Shown here piece by piece: positions 1 to 6,179 of a stretch of DNA of 8,399 bases. The stretch is from NCBI GenBank assembly GCA_027296925.1, contig JAPUIP010000723.1, forward strand, positions 1 to 8,399. The letters are read 5' to 3'. Below the pieces are notes generated by a model, which made no database searches, had not been told where the DNA came from, and worked only from the letters and a program-made list of their open reading frames with translations. Made by a program: the position numbers and the translations under genes. Every line of letters starts with the position of its first letter. Positions within the stretch are counted from its first letter, which is position 1. This stretch comes from Candidatus Poribacteria bacterium (GTDB lineage: Bacteria > Poribacteria > WGA-4E > PCPOR2b).

Positions 1-285
1 GATATGGTAGGTTTCGCAGAGCCACTTTGCGGCATCAATAAACGAGCAGCTATCGCGGTGCATCACCCATGAGAAGATGTCGCCACTTTCGCCGCAGTTA
101 CGACATAAGTAGACCTGCTTTAAAGGGCACACATCGAGGCATGTTCCGGACTTGCTTGAATGTGATGATTCGTGTCCGCTACGGTAGGTATCACCCGATT
201 TTTCAAGTGATTCATCGTTGGAAATGAGAAAAACGATGTCGATAGAAGATTTGATGACATCCGTGTCAAAGTGCTGATCCATCAT
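1..285 (-). CDS. CHC2 zinc-finger (DnaG-type primase) protein, N-terminal part
   Basis: The gene runs off the window at base 1, so only 95 residues are visible. They match the start of DnaG-type primases: a helix of the type DVIKSSIDIVFLIS (residues 9-22), then GDTYRSG (31-37), then the second half of the zinc ribbon, VYLCRNCGESGDIFSWVM (58-75), and an FIDAAKWL helix. C61 and C64 are clear zinc ligands. The usual first Cys-x2-His pair is replaced by H38-x3-H42. In this family the finger binds single-stranded template DNA and helps primer synthesis; the catalytic TOPRIM part would lie outside the window. The start is ATG at 285 (a second ATG follows directly), with AAAGGA about 5 nt upstream. 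It could be a chromosomal dnaG, but the short, divergent finger fits a phage, plasmid or integrative-element primase or primase-helicase better. The family call is fairly sure; the exact role is inference. Confidence 0.72.
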   Translation of the reverse strand, partial: MMDQHFDTDVIKSSIDIVFLISNDESLEKSGDTYRSGHESSHSSKSGTCLDVCPLKQVYLCRNCGESGDIFSWVMHRDSCSFIDAAKWLCETYHI

Positions 286-302
286 TGATCCTTTCTTGAA
301 TC

Positions 303-333
303 AGCGGTGATATTATGGTAAAATACCACCGCT
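303..333. repeat. Hairpin upstream of the zinc-finger primase gene
   Basis: A near-perfect inverted repeat: 12-base arms at 303-314 and 322-333 (AGCGGTGATATT / AATACCACCGCT) with one A-C mismatch and a 7-base loop. On the minus strand it would form in the leader of the primase mRNA, ending about 10 nt before the Shine-Dalgarno site. It also contains the TGGTA-AAA-TACCA palindrome shared with the element at 749-764. It may control translation or be part of a small repeated element. Confidence 0.55.
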
Positions 334-338
334 GGTTG

Positions 339-384
339 GGGCTTTCGCGGTCTGGCAAGACATGGTGCGAAAAGCCCTTTTTTT
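339..384 (+). terminator. Rho-independent-type terminator hairpin (element 1)
   Basis: GGGCTTTCGC (339-348) pairs with GCGAAAAGCCC (367-377), giving a 10-bp stem with one bulged A (370) in the 3' arm, followed by seven T (378-384). A small inner hairpin GTCT/AGAC lies in the loop. The T tract makes it a terminator for plus-strand transcription, yet no plus-strand gene lies upstream. It may end a short transcript starting near the TAAAAT hexamer at 319-324, or be the conserved end of a small repeat. Confidence 0.6.
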
Positions 385-745
385 ATACCCGCTAACCGGG
401 CGTTTGGGTTTTGATTCTTGCCTATATTGTCGTTAGCTTTCCTTTGGGCCCGACGGCAAGTGATTTGGGCGCAAAGTCGAGCTTTGTGAGTTGGAAATCC
501 TTGATGACGAATTGACTGGCCTTTCCTTCTCGACCTTCTCCTCACTGACCCGTTTTGGGAGATCAATCAGTCCATTTTGCAGAGAATGGATTTATATGGG
601 AATGGCGCGGACTTAAGCAAATAGTTGTAGGAGAATCGTCCCAAGTGAATTCACGACCCCTGATTTCATACGGATTCGATTGACCAACTGTTCCAACATT
701 CTTAGGAAATCTCACCAATTTCTTCTTATCTTAGTGACATTCATT
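385..745. other. Intergenic stretch without a convincing gene
   Basis: No reading frame here has a good start, ribosome site and protein-like composition together. A minus-strand frame ending at TAG 422-424 gives a protein-like tail (…KDFQLTKLDFAPKSLAVGPK…) but is closed upstream by a stop near 541 with no start codon. A second minus frame covers the adjoining upstream bases. This may be a frameshifted remnant. GCTAAC (391-396) and GTTAGC (432-437) are inverted, but they do not meet the integron attC core consensus. Confidence 0.4.
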
Positions 746-748
746 TAT

Positions 749-783
749 ATGGTATAATTACCATCGAAATCCATGCGATTTCG
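749..783 (+). promoter_or_regulatory. Promoter-like palindrome and hairpin (element 2, left half)
   Basis: ATGGTA-TAAT-TACCAT (749-764) is a perfect palindrome containing a consensus TATAAT (753-758); no good -35 hexamer is seen (TTAGTG at 731-736, 16-bp spacing). It is followed directly by the hairpin CGAAATC/GATTTCG (765-771 and 777-783, five-base loop). With the terminator at 784-826 this could encode a plus-strand RNA of about 60 nt. The TATGGTA…TACCA core recurs at 314-328. Confidence 0.4.
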
Positions 784-826
784 GGCATCGCCGCGCTTGT
801 CAGGCTGAGGGTGAATGCCTTTTTTT
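784..826 (+). terminator. Rho-independent-type terminator hairpin (element 2)
   Basis: GGCATCGCC (784-792) pairs with GGTGAATGCC (810-819) in a 9-bp stem that includes one G-U pair and one bulged A (814) in the 3' arm, followed by seven T (820-826). The shape matches the hairpin at 339-384, including the bulged A just before a C-G pair. It sits 14 nt from the end of the convergent minus-strand gene. It would terminate plus-strand transcription; on the minus strand there is no T run. Confidence 0.6.
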
Positions 827-839
827 ATGGGAAAATTAG

Positions 840-1688
840 TTATGGTCCGTCCGTTTTGATTTTCGCCCAGGACACCATGGCCCTGTTACCGGGGTCAACG
901 GCGAGTTGTTCTGTATCGGGCTTGAGATTCAATTGTGCGAGCTTCCAGTTCGGTCCGACAAAGGTAAGCTGAACATCTTGAGTCTGACCGTTGATGAGGG
1001 TGAGAACATATTGCGCACATGCGCGGTGTTGGATTAAGGCGGTGGATTGTAACGCGATATTCGCAAACTGATTGACATCATTCCGCAAAATCTTCGCGCT
1101 TTGCTGCCATCCATGATACCGGATGCCGTCCGAATTCGTGTAGACGAAATCATCCGTTACTATGTCAACCATGGCAGCCGCCTCTTTTGCCAAGAGTATA
1201 CCTACGACTTCAGAATTCAGGCGTTTGATTGCCGCTTCATCCTTCGGACGCAATCCAGGTGTCCCCCCAAGTCCGTCCGAAAGGAAAATTTTCCAGTCAC
1301 CATTTGCCCTGCGATAACGTTCAGTTAAATTGAAGGTTGTGCCTGGTAGGACATTCCAGGTGTAGGTCATGGTTATCGAAGCCTGATTGCCATCAACCGT
1401 AAAAAAGGGTGCTTTCGTCTCGACAACCGTTCGCCCCATGATTGCAAAAAGATCCAAAAGTGCCCGTTGAATTTCTGGAAAGCCTTTATACTGCGTGCCG
1501 AGGGCTGTTATCATCACCGCATCGGCGTCGCGCACCCAGAGAGATTCGAGCGTTTTCATATCGTTCCGCTCGAAGGCTGCTTCTCCAGTGTCTCGAATGG
1601 CCTGTAACGCATTGATGTCCGCATTTTGACTCGCCTTGACAAAGGATGCGAGCAACAGGAAAAGGAGAATACCGGGAGTTTTCTTCAT
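840..1688 (-). CDS. Exported protein with two NTF2/SnoaL-like domains
   Basis: The 282-residue product starts with a typical signal peptide, MKKTPGILLFLLLASFVKA, with likely cleavage after A19 and no lipobox cysteine, so it is probably secreted or periplasmic. Residues about 24-138 form a SnoaL/DUF4440-type NTF2-like domain: a helix with TGEAAFERNDMKTLESLW, then strands with DADAVMI, a GFPEIQRALLDLF helix, and a closing ERYRRANGDWKIFLSDG. Residues about 150-257 look like a second, more divergent copy (…MVDIVTDDFVYTNSDGIRYHGW… to FVGPNWKLAQLN). Such domains bind small hydrophobic ligands or act as enzymes or scaffolds; no substrate can be read here. I chose the ATG at 1688 because the signal peptide begins there and GAGG lies 10 nt upstream. 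An in-frame ATG at 1736 would add 16 residues ahead of the signal peptide. The gene stands alone, divergent from the XRE genes. Confidence 0.75.
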   Translation of the reverse strand: MKKTPGILLFLLLASFVKASQNADINALQAIRDTGEAAFERNDMKTLESLWVRDADAVMITALGTQYKGFPEIQRALLDLFAIMGRTVVETKAPFFTVDGNQASITMTYTWNVLPGTTFNLTERYRRANGDWKIFLSDGLGGTPGLRPKDEAAIKRLNSEVVGILLAKEAAAMVDIVTDDFVYTNSDGIRYHGWQQSAKILRNDVNQFANIALQSTALIQHRACAQYVLTLINGQTQDVQLTFVGPNWKLAQLNLKPDTEQLAVDPGNRAMVSWAKIKTDGP

Positions 1689-1798
1689 GGTTTCCGTACC
1701 TCGTGCGGCACGCAAAAAGACGTTGTGCATCGTCATTCGTCTTTGAAGTGATTTGCAAAATCAACGTGAGAAACTTCGTTCAGATTGTTTCGCGGTGT

Positions 1799-1827
1799 AT
1801 TATATACGATAACGCAAAAATAGTCTA
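1799..1827 (-). promoter_or_regulatory. Probable sigma-70-type promoter for the NTF2-like gene
   Basis: Read on the minus strand: -35 TAGACT (1827-1822, 4 of 6 matches to TTGACA), a 17-bp spacer, and a perfect -10 TATAAT (1804-1799). Transcription would begin near 1792, leaving a leader of about 100 nt. It lies in an AT-rich stretch between divergent genes. Confidence 0.6.
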
Positions 1828-1890
1828 TAGAAAAAATAAATCCCATAAATTACTGTCAGGGAAATAAATCTATGCTTTTTTCTGGGAATA

Positions 1891-1899
1891 TGATACAAT
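1891..1899 (+). promoter_or_regulatory. Probable extended -10 promoter for the XRE pair
   Basis: TGATACAAT is an extended -10 (TG-n-TACAAT) with no clear -35 hexamer upstream. Transcription would begin near 1906 and leave a leader of about 115 nt before the first XRE gene. The leader contains CCACGGTGG and other short inverted repeats just after the start, possible operator sites. Confidence 0.45.
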
Positions 1900-2005
1900 T
1901 CTAGTCCACGGTGGCGGGGGATGACACGAAAATCACCTTCAACGGCCCAATTGAACGGCGACTCATTTTCGCGTTTCTCATCGTGCCGTGACTCAACGGA
2001 TGCAT

Positions 2006-2013
2006 AAGGGGAG
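2006..2013 (+). promoter_or_regulatory. Ribosome binding site that favours the GTG start at 2020
   Basis: AAGGGGAG ends immediately before the ATG at 2014 (zero spacing) but sits a normal 6 nt before the GTG at 2020. Confidence 0.5.
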
Positions 2014-2019
2014 ATGGAA

Positions 2020-2412
2020 GTGATTACTTGCATTGGTCAACGTATCCAGGCCGCGATGGAAAAAAAGGAAGGACTCAAACAGGCGCACTTGGCAAAGATG
2101 ACCAATATAAACCCGCGCCGACTTCAGTTGATTATCCGTGATGAATTGCGCCCATCAATGACAGAAATCCAACGCATCTCCCGCGTACTTTCCGTCAAGG
2201 TGTCCTACCTCCTCGCCGGTGTTGAAGAGTCACCGCCGTCCGAGACGGCTCCCAATCCTGAGTTGGTCGAACTCCTGAAAGATCCTGACCTGCAGCTCAG
2301 TTTCCGGCGACTCGGTAACCTGGACGACAAAGAGCAAACCGACTTGGTAAAAATTATCGAAGACTTGCTAAAAAAGCGAGAAGCACTTCAATCAGATCGA
2401 GGAGGAAAATAA
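2020..2412 (+). CDS. XRE-family helix-turn-helix regulator 1
   Basis: The product has 130 residues. Residues about 5-66 form a Cro/C1-type HTH: GQRIQAAMEKKEGLKQAHLAK, then the recognition part NPRRLQLIIRDELRPSMTEI and the closing helix RISRVLSVKVSYLLAG. Residues 79-120 form a helical C-terminal region (PELVELLKDPDLQLSFRRL, then KEQTDLVKIIEDLLKK) typical of XRE repressors encoded beside ImmA/IrrE proteases. It probably binds DNA and represses this locus. I prefer the GTG at 2020: AAGGGGAG (2006-2013) touches the ATG at 2014 but lies 6 nt before the GTG, and the shorter N-terminus lines up with the downstream paralogue. The ATG at 2014 remains possible. The next gene starts 2 nt after the stop, with its AGGAGG inside this reading frame, so the two are translated together. 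The HTH call is firm; the target and partner are inferred. Confidence 0.85.
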   Translation: MITCIGQRIQAAMEKKEGLKQAHLAKMTNINPRRLQLIIRDELRPSMTEIQRISRVLSVKVSYLLAGVEESPPSETAPNPELVELLKDPDLQLSFRRLGNLDDKEQTDLVKIIEDLLKKREALQSDRGGK

Positions 2413-2414
2413 AC

Positions 2415-2768
2415 ATGGTTCCGATTGGCGAAAATATCCTTAAGCTTTTGGAAAAATCAGATATGGATGCTCCGACGTTATCCCGCTACGCGCATGTTGG
2501 ACCGCGTCGGTTGCAGCGCATTCTGAATCAAGAGCGATTGCCTTCGGTGAGCGAAATTGAGCGAATTGCTGCGGCTTTGGGTGTCAGTCCATCTGTGTTG
2601 GTCGAAACAGATGACCCCCCAAATGTAGCGAAAGAGATTGACCCACAGTTGGTAGAACTCCTGGAAAAACCCAAGCTCGCGGCTGCGCTCTGGTACCTCA
2701 GCGAACTTCCCACCGAAGATCGATACGCCGTATTCAACGTCATCGAACGTTTTGCGGCGATGGCGTAA
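2415..2768 (+). CDS. XRE-family helix-turn-helix regulator 2 (paralogue of regulator 1)
   Basis: The product has 117 residues in the same order as its neighbour: an HTH at about 4-65 (IGENILKLLEKSDMD, then GPRRLQRILNQERLPSVSEI, then RIAAALGVSPSVLV), an acidic linker, and the C-terminal helices PQLVELLEKPKLAAALWYL…DRYAVFNVIERF. The shared pattern PRRLQ-x-I, LRPS or LPS, EI-x-RI, LVELL and a closing helix shows the two arose by tandem duplication and then diverged. They could form a heterodimer or read different operators. AGGAGG (2400-2405) lies 9 nt before the ATG and inside regulator 1. A terminator hairpin is built around the stop codon, so most transcription of the pair should end here, before the protease gene. 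Either regulator could be the substrate of the ImmA-like protease. Confidence 0.85.
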   Translation: MVPIGENILKLLEKSDMDAPTLSRYAHVGPRRLQRILNQERLPSVSEIERIAAALGVSPSVLVETDDPPNVAKEIDPQLVELLEKPKLAAALWYLSELPTEDRYAVFNVIERFAAMA

Positions 2769-2784
2769 CGCCATCGTTGTTTCC
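2758..2784 (+). terminator. Terminator hairpin with the XRE stop codon as its loop
   Basis: CGATGGCG (2758-2765) and CGCCATCG (2769-2776) form a perfect 8-bp stem whose three-base loop is the TAA stop of regulator 2. TTGTTTCC follows, a short and interrupted T tract. It likely ends or weakens transcription between the regulator pair and the protease gene. Confidence 0.6.
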
Positions 2785-2888
2785 AGATTCCTGCCTGATA
2801 TATCGCGTAACTATCTCTCTCCTAGTACATGTAGGCAGAAGTTCTTGACCCCCTTTGCTGTAGGAGCAGAATCAGGACCGCGTTCTTC

Positions 2889-3001
2889 GTCGAAAGGATT
2901 CGACTTCTACGGGGGTCACATATTTACGCTGTGCAGCCCGAGTCACTTTCCGACGCGGAAAAGTCTGTTGTGCCCCGGTGAATCAGTTTGTCACACTGAT
3001 T
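2889..3001 (+). promoter_or_regulatory. Inverted repeats upstream of the ImmA-like gene
   Basis: The 256-bp gap between the terminator and the protease start holds two perfect inverted repeats: GTCGAA-AGGA-TTCGAC (2889-2904) and AATCAGT-(7)-ACTGATT (2981-3001). A possible promoter is TTGACC (2845-2850) with AGAATC 17 bp later, which is weak. The second repeat is 10 bp before the ribosome site and could be an operator for the XRE proteins or an mRNA hairpin. Confidence 0.35.
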
Positions 3002-3011
3002 CTCTTGCTAC

Positions 3012-3016
3012 AGGAG
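3012..3016 (+). promoter_or_regulatory. Ribosome binding site that sets the GTG start of the ImmA-like gene
   Basis: AGGAG lies 8 nt before GTG 3025. The open frame extends back to 2752, but that upstream part has no such site and does not resemble the family. Confidence 0.65.
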
Positions 3017-3024
3017 ATGCAAAC

Positions 3025-3537
3025 GTGCTTCGACGATTTAAATCGCCTGCACCCGCCCAAATTCGACTCGTCCACCGGGCATGTGAACAGCCGCCACCTT
3101 TGGATGCCTTTTCACTCCTCTACTTGGCGGAGGACGTCCTGGGCATTAAAATTGAGCTCGCCACCGAGTCTCGATTGTCACTCAGAATGCCTGCCCTCGT
3201 TTGTCCTTTAGCCGACCGACACTACGAAATCCGTTACCGCTCACATCGCAATCGTGCATTCGTTCAGATTAACCTCCTCCACGAACTCGCCCATCTCTTG
3301 CTTGGTCACAATCAGGGAAAAGCGGTCAAGCCCATGATGCCCATCGTGTATACGACGACCGAAGAACGGCAGGCGGACTGGCTGGCCTACCGATTGATGG
3401 ACTTCATCGTCCAGTACAATGAGAACCCGATATGGGCACGTTTCGTTTTTACGATTTCAGACGACCTTCAAGCGGTTCCGGAAGAAACTACAGATCCAAG
3501 ACTCGGATTGGAATTTCTAGCTTTCATTGATGAATAA
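3025..3537 (+). CDS. ImmA/IrrE-like zinc metallopeptidase
   Basis: The product has 170 residues from the GTG start, about the usual length of the short ImmA/IrrE-type proteins. The zinc site is clear: HELAH at 86-90 in the helix NLLHELAHLLLGH, followed by EERQADWLAYRLM (113-125), the ExxAD/N-type helix that carries the third ligand. Upstream strands (YEIRYRSHRNRAFVQIN) match the part preceding the active site. ImmA proteases cleave a partner XRE repressor to switch on genes, as in ICEBs1 and related elements; IrrE cleaves DdrO after DNA damage. With two XRE genes just upstream, a repressor-cleaving role is likely. The membrane protein starts 5 nt after this stop with no clear ribosome site of its own, so its translation is probably coupled. 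The frame stays open upstream to 2752, but the extra 91 residues look non-coding. Confidence 0.82.
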   Translation: MLRRFKSPAPAQIRLVHRACEQPPPLDAFSLLYLAEDVLGIKIELATESRLSLRMPALVCPLADRHYEIRYRSHRNRAFVQINLLHELAHLLLGHNQGKAVKPMMPIVYTTTEERQADWLAYRLMDFIVQYNENPIWARFVFTISDDLQAVPEETTDPRLGLEFLAFIDE

Positions 3538-3542
3538 TTGCG

Positions 3543-4796
3543 ATGAAACAGGTAAACTTTGCCCTTACGATCGCGCTTCTATCTCTGTGTATTGTGTGCG
3601 TGTATCATGGTATTCGGCAGTATTCACGTGGCGAACGCCCTCGACGGAGACACATCACACAGTGCGCTGTCGCTTTCGGCATCGGAGTTATTGTATCCGG
3701 CACCGAAAACTACCTGATCGTCAATGAGCTGATGTCGCCGAAGTTACGGGTGGTTATCGGTTCGATTCGGAACGCAATCATCCATGTCATCATGTATCAC
3801 GGTTTCGCCAACGTGTCATACATGACATTGACCGAAGGGTGGATTGAAGAACGAAATGCGTTGCGGCGGCAATTAACGTTCGCATGGTTTGTTTTGACAG
3901 CGGCATTCGTCCCGTATCGGCTGGAGTTTGGAGGGGGCTATTTTTACATCTACTCGGGCATCCGCTGTTTCATTTTCGCGTGGTTTTTCAGGCCAATTAT
4001 CCGCTGGTATCGTCTTCAAACACGAGCAGTAAGCGAACCCAAGGCGAAGTATCGCCTGTGGTTGTACAGATACGCGACTATCATGGCGATGTTGCATCCG
4101 TTCGCGGTATTCGTGACAAAAGTAATCGGTTTCCCCATCTGGCTTCACGCCGTGCTCGGCCTGATAATGGCCTTCTTCTTTTTTCTCGCATATGTGGTGC
4201 CAAATCAATCGTACGATCTGATTTCGCCGTTCCTCCAGAGAACGCCAGATACAACGCGGTTAGGATTTCTGGCCACCATTTCAGCCACACAGATGGACGG
4301 TGACGAACCCTATGTTTTAGAGGCGGTAACGAAACAGTATACGCGGTTTCTCGGCCTGAGCCGTGCTCGGCAGAATCTGTTAGTGGAAGCGGGGTATCTG
4401 AGAGACGTTGGGCGAATCCGTGTTTCCGACCTGCCGCCTCTCGGATTGGAAATCTTAGATAACGCGGAGACAGAAGCTATCGATGCCGATGCTGCTGATG
4501 CAGATGAACAGGGTGGGTTCGATTACATCGCGCAGGTCTTGGAGCGTGCCGAGGTGGGAGACATCCTCCGATATGCAGGTGAGCGATGGGATGGAAGCGG
4601 GCCTCACGGGATGAAAGAACGTGAGATTCCGGAGAATTCACGGATTCTTGCCGTATTGGAAGCATTCGTTGGAGAACTGCTTATCCTTCAGGATGAGAAT
4701 GCGGCGCTGCAGGCGGTACAGGAGCGGCACGGCGAGTTCGACCCGAGTCTTATCGTAGTGCTCGCCCGTATGATTGATAAAAACGAAACATCTTGA
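3543..4796 (+). CDS. Seven-helix membrane protein with a degenerate HD-GYP domain
   Basis: The product has 417 residues. Hydrophobic segments lie near 7-23, 39-58, 73-92, 111-124, 134-150, 176-195 and 199-219, a likely seven-helix membrane part resembling the MAB_1171c-like proteins found beside ImmA-like genes in actinobacteria (from memory, not searched). Residues about 260-412 follow the HD-GYP order: GYLRDVGRIRVSD (284-296) where active enzymes have LLHDIGKIxIPD, then GERWDGSGPHGMKEREIP (346-363) where they have HHERWDGSGYPxGLxGxxIP, then RILAVLEAF (367-375) for RILAVADxYDA, and a final EFDPSLIVV. The HD pair is RD, the HH is AG, the GYP is GPH and the D of the DAYDA part is gone, so c-di-GMP hydrolysis is unlikely. 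The domain may bind a nucleotide or a protein. An acidic, Ala-rich insert (DADAADADE) lies at 314-322. It is coupled to the protease gene upstream, and 30 nt separate it from the glycosyltransferase. Confidence 0.78.
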   Translation: MKQVNFALTIALLSLCIVCVYHGIRQYSRGERPRRRHITQCAVAFGIGVIVSGTENYLIVNELMSPKLRVVIGSIRNAIIHVIMYHGFANVSYMTLTEGWIEERNALRRQLTFAWFVLTAAFVPYRLEFGGGYFYIYSGIRCFIFAWFFRPIIRWYRLQTRAVSEPKAKYRLWLYRYATIMAMLHPFAVFVTKVIGFPIWLHAVLGLIMAFFFFLAYVVPNQSYDLISPFLQRTPDTTRLGFLATISATQMDGDEPYVLEAVTKQYTRFLGLSRARQNLLVEAGYLRDVGRIRVSDLPPLGLEILDNAETEAIDADAADADEQGGFDYIAQVLERAEVGDILRYAGERWDGSGPHGMKEREIPENSRILAVLEAFVGELLILQDENAALQAVQERHGEFDPSLIVVLARMIDKNETS

Positions 4797-4826
4797 TGCA
4801 GAAAGGCCGTCGAAAGGAAACAGAAA

Positions 4827-5981
4827 TTGACTGTTTTGCTCGCGCTGATTGCCGTCGCTTGGGGGGTTGTTTATATCATAGATTTCACCGAAGCCTTGCA
4901 GACTCGCTGGCTAACGCCGCATACGAAAGTCGGGTTGGTTGATACAGAAGACCTGCCTCCAGTATCGATTGTCGTTCCGGCCAGAAATGAATCTGCGGTT
5001 GTTGAACGTGCACTGGTGTCTCTCCTGAATCTCGACTATCCTGATTTTGAAGTGATTCTGGTGAACGATCAGTCCACAGATGGCACGGAAAAAATTGCAC
5101 GCAAAATCGCAGAATCGGATGGGCGATTCGCTATGATTAACGGCGCAGATCTGCCTGAAGGTTGGCTCGGCAAATCGTGGGCGTTGCATCAGGGTGTACA
5201 GCGTGCGAAGGGAAAATGGTTGCTGTTCACCGATGCTGACTGTCTGCATCACCCGGTGTCGCTGCGAGTCGGGATAGAGAATGCTCTCGTCAACGAACGC
5301 GAGTTCGTTTCCCTGCTCCCGTCGATAAAACTGACAAATCTCTGGGAGCGAGTGTTGATGCCGCCGTTTTTCGTGGTCTTCGGTACTTTTTTCCCGCTGC
5401 ACAAAATCAACAAACATTCGAGCAAAGCACTTGCCGCTGGCGGGTTTATGCTCGTCAAACGAGATGCCTATGACGTCGCCGGTGGACATACGGCGATTCG
5501 CTCCGCCATCGTTGACGATATCCATCTCGCTCAATCGATCAAACGCACAGGCGGCAAAGTTTGGGCGACGATGACGCGCAAACTGGTCGTTACCGAGCAA
5601 TACGGTTCATTTGCCGAAGTGTGGGAAGGATTGCGGAAACACGCTTTTCGATTGATGGGGGAATCAGCCGTCGGGAGGCCGATATTCGTTTTTCGAGCGG
5701 CGGTTTTTGTCCTGGCGATGTTCTTGATGGTCGCCGTACCGCTCGTGGGTTTAGGGATAGGCGTTGCGTCACAAAACGGATGGGTGACAGGACTTGCGGG
5801 AGCATCCGTCCTTATCGTGGTATTGTTGGGTCTCGGCGGGACATGGATGCTTGGAATCGGACTTGGATGGGCACTGTTTCTACCTTTCGGCCTGCTAATT
5901 TACCTTTTGATTGTCATCCATTCGGTGGTACAGTTTTGGCGCGGGAAACTGGTCTGGAGTGGGCGGGAATATGGGCGGTGA
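4827..5981 (+). CDS. Membrane GT2 family glycosyltransferase
   Basis: The product has 384 residues: one N-terminal membrane helix (1-20), a GT-A catalytic domain (about 45-275), and three or so C-terminal membrane helices (about 286-370). Motifs: VSIVVPARNES (46-56), VNDQSTDGT for nucleotide-sugar binding (79-87), GWLGKSWALHQG (112-123), DAD as the metal-binding DxD (136-138), AAGGFMLVKRDAY (203-215), and VDDIHLA (229-235) as the catalytic-base region. The GWxGKxWA and DADC blocks resemble hopanoid-associated HpnB and carotenoid glycosyltransferases, suggesting a lipid or polyprenyl acceptor at the inner face of the membrane. The usual QxxRW is replaced by LRKHAFR. The acceptor cannot be read from sequence. 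The start is TTG at 4827, with AAAGGA 8 nt upstream. It is probably co-transcribed with the membrane HD-GYP-like gene. Confidence 0.85.
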   Translation: MTVLLALIAVAWGVVYIIDFTEALQTRWLTPHTKVGLVDTEDLPPVSIVVPARNESAVVERALVSLLNLDYPDFEVILVNDQSTDGTEKIARKIAESDGRFAMINGADLPEGWLGKSWALHQGVQRAKGKWLLFTDADCLHHPVSLRVGIENALVNEREFVSLLPSIKLTNLWERVLMPPFFVVFGTFFPLHKINKHSSKALAAGGFMLVKRDAYDVAGGHTAIRSAIVDDIHLAQSIKRTGGKVWATMTRKLVVTEQYGSFAEVWEGLRKHAFRLMGESAVGRPIFVFRAAVFVLAMFLMVAVPLVGLGIGVASQNGWVTGLAGASVLIVVLLGLGGTWMLGIGLGWALFLPFGLLIYLLIVIHSVVQFWRGKLVWSGREYGR

Positions 5982-6056
5982 ACGGGGTTTGGATTGTCGA
6001 CAGTATCTACGTGGTGATGCAACAGGAAACATAAGCCATTAGGGATTCAATCGTGG

Positions 6057-6092
6057 AAAAAGTTCTGAGATGGTCTCGAATCTCAGAATTTT
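6057..6092. terminator. Bidirectional terminator hairpin
   Basis: TTCTGAGAT (6063-6071) and ATCTCAGAA (6080-6088) form a perfect 9-bp stem with an 8-base loop, flanked by AAAAAG on the left and TTTTG on the right. On the plus strand it follows the glycosyltransferase by about 75 nt; on the minus strand the stem is followed by CTTTTTCC. It separates the glycosyltransferase operon from the ribbon-helix-helix gene. Confidence 0.6.
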
Positions 6093-6094
6093 GA

Positions 6095-6133
6095 AGCGCA
6101 TGCGCTGTATATGACGTTAGATAGGTCTAAAAT
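6095..6133 (+). promoter_or_regulatory. Palindromic operator and promoter-like site for the ribbon-helix-helix gene
   Basis: AGCGCATGCGCT (6095-6106) is a perfect 12-bp palindrome. A -10-like TAAAAT lies at 6128-6133; the -35 position (6105-6110) is poor and overlaps the palindrome. Ribbon-helix-helix proteins often repress their own promoters from such palindromes, so autoregulation is a reasonable inference. Confidence 0.4.
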
Positions 6134-6179
6134 AAGCGTAATAAAACTGAATGCAAAGGGAATGCGAGGCGCATGCACT

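Noticed and set aside
391..437. Integron attC-like inverted GCTAAC/GTTAGC
   Set aside because: The flanking bases do not fit the RYYYAAC/GTTRRRY core, and no integrase or cassette array is nearby.
282..566. 94-residue minus-strand ORF upstream of the primase gene
   Set aside because: It reads through the terminator hairpin and repeat at 303-384 and has a basic, low-quality composition with no family resemblance.
1800..2033. 77-residue minus-strand ORF in the divergent promoter region
   Set aside because: It covers both promoters and the first XRE start, and its hydrophobic tail comes from AT-rich promoter DNA.
2752..3024. 91-residue N-terminal extension of the ImmA-like gene
   Set aside because: It overlaps the terminator, has no ribosome site and does not resemble the family; GTG 3025 has AGGAG at 8 nt.
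4911..5600. 229-residue minus-strand ORF
   Set aside because: It lies entirely antisense to the glycosyltransferase, whose motifs are clear, and shows no protein family features.
5561..6034. 157-residue plus-strand ORF
   Set aside because: It is another frame of the glycosyltransferase 3' end, Arg- and Gly-rich as expected of a shadow frame.
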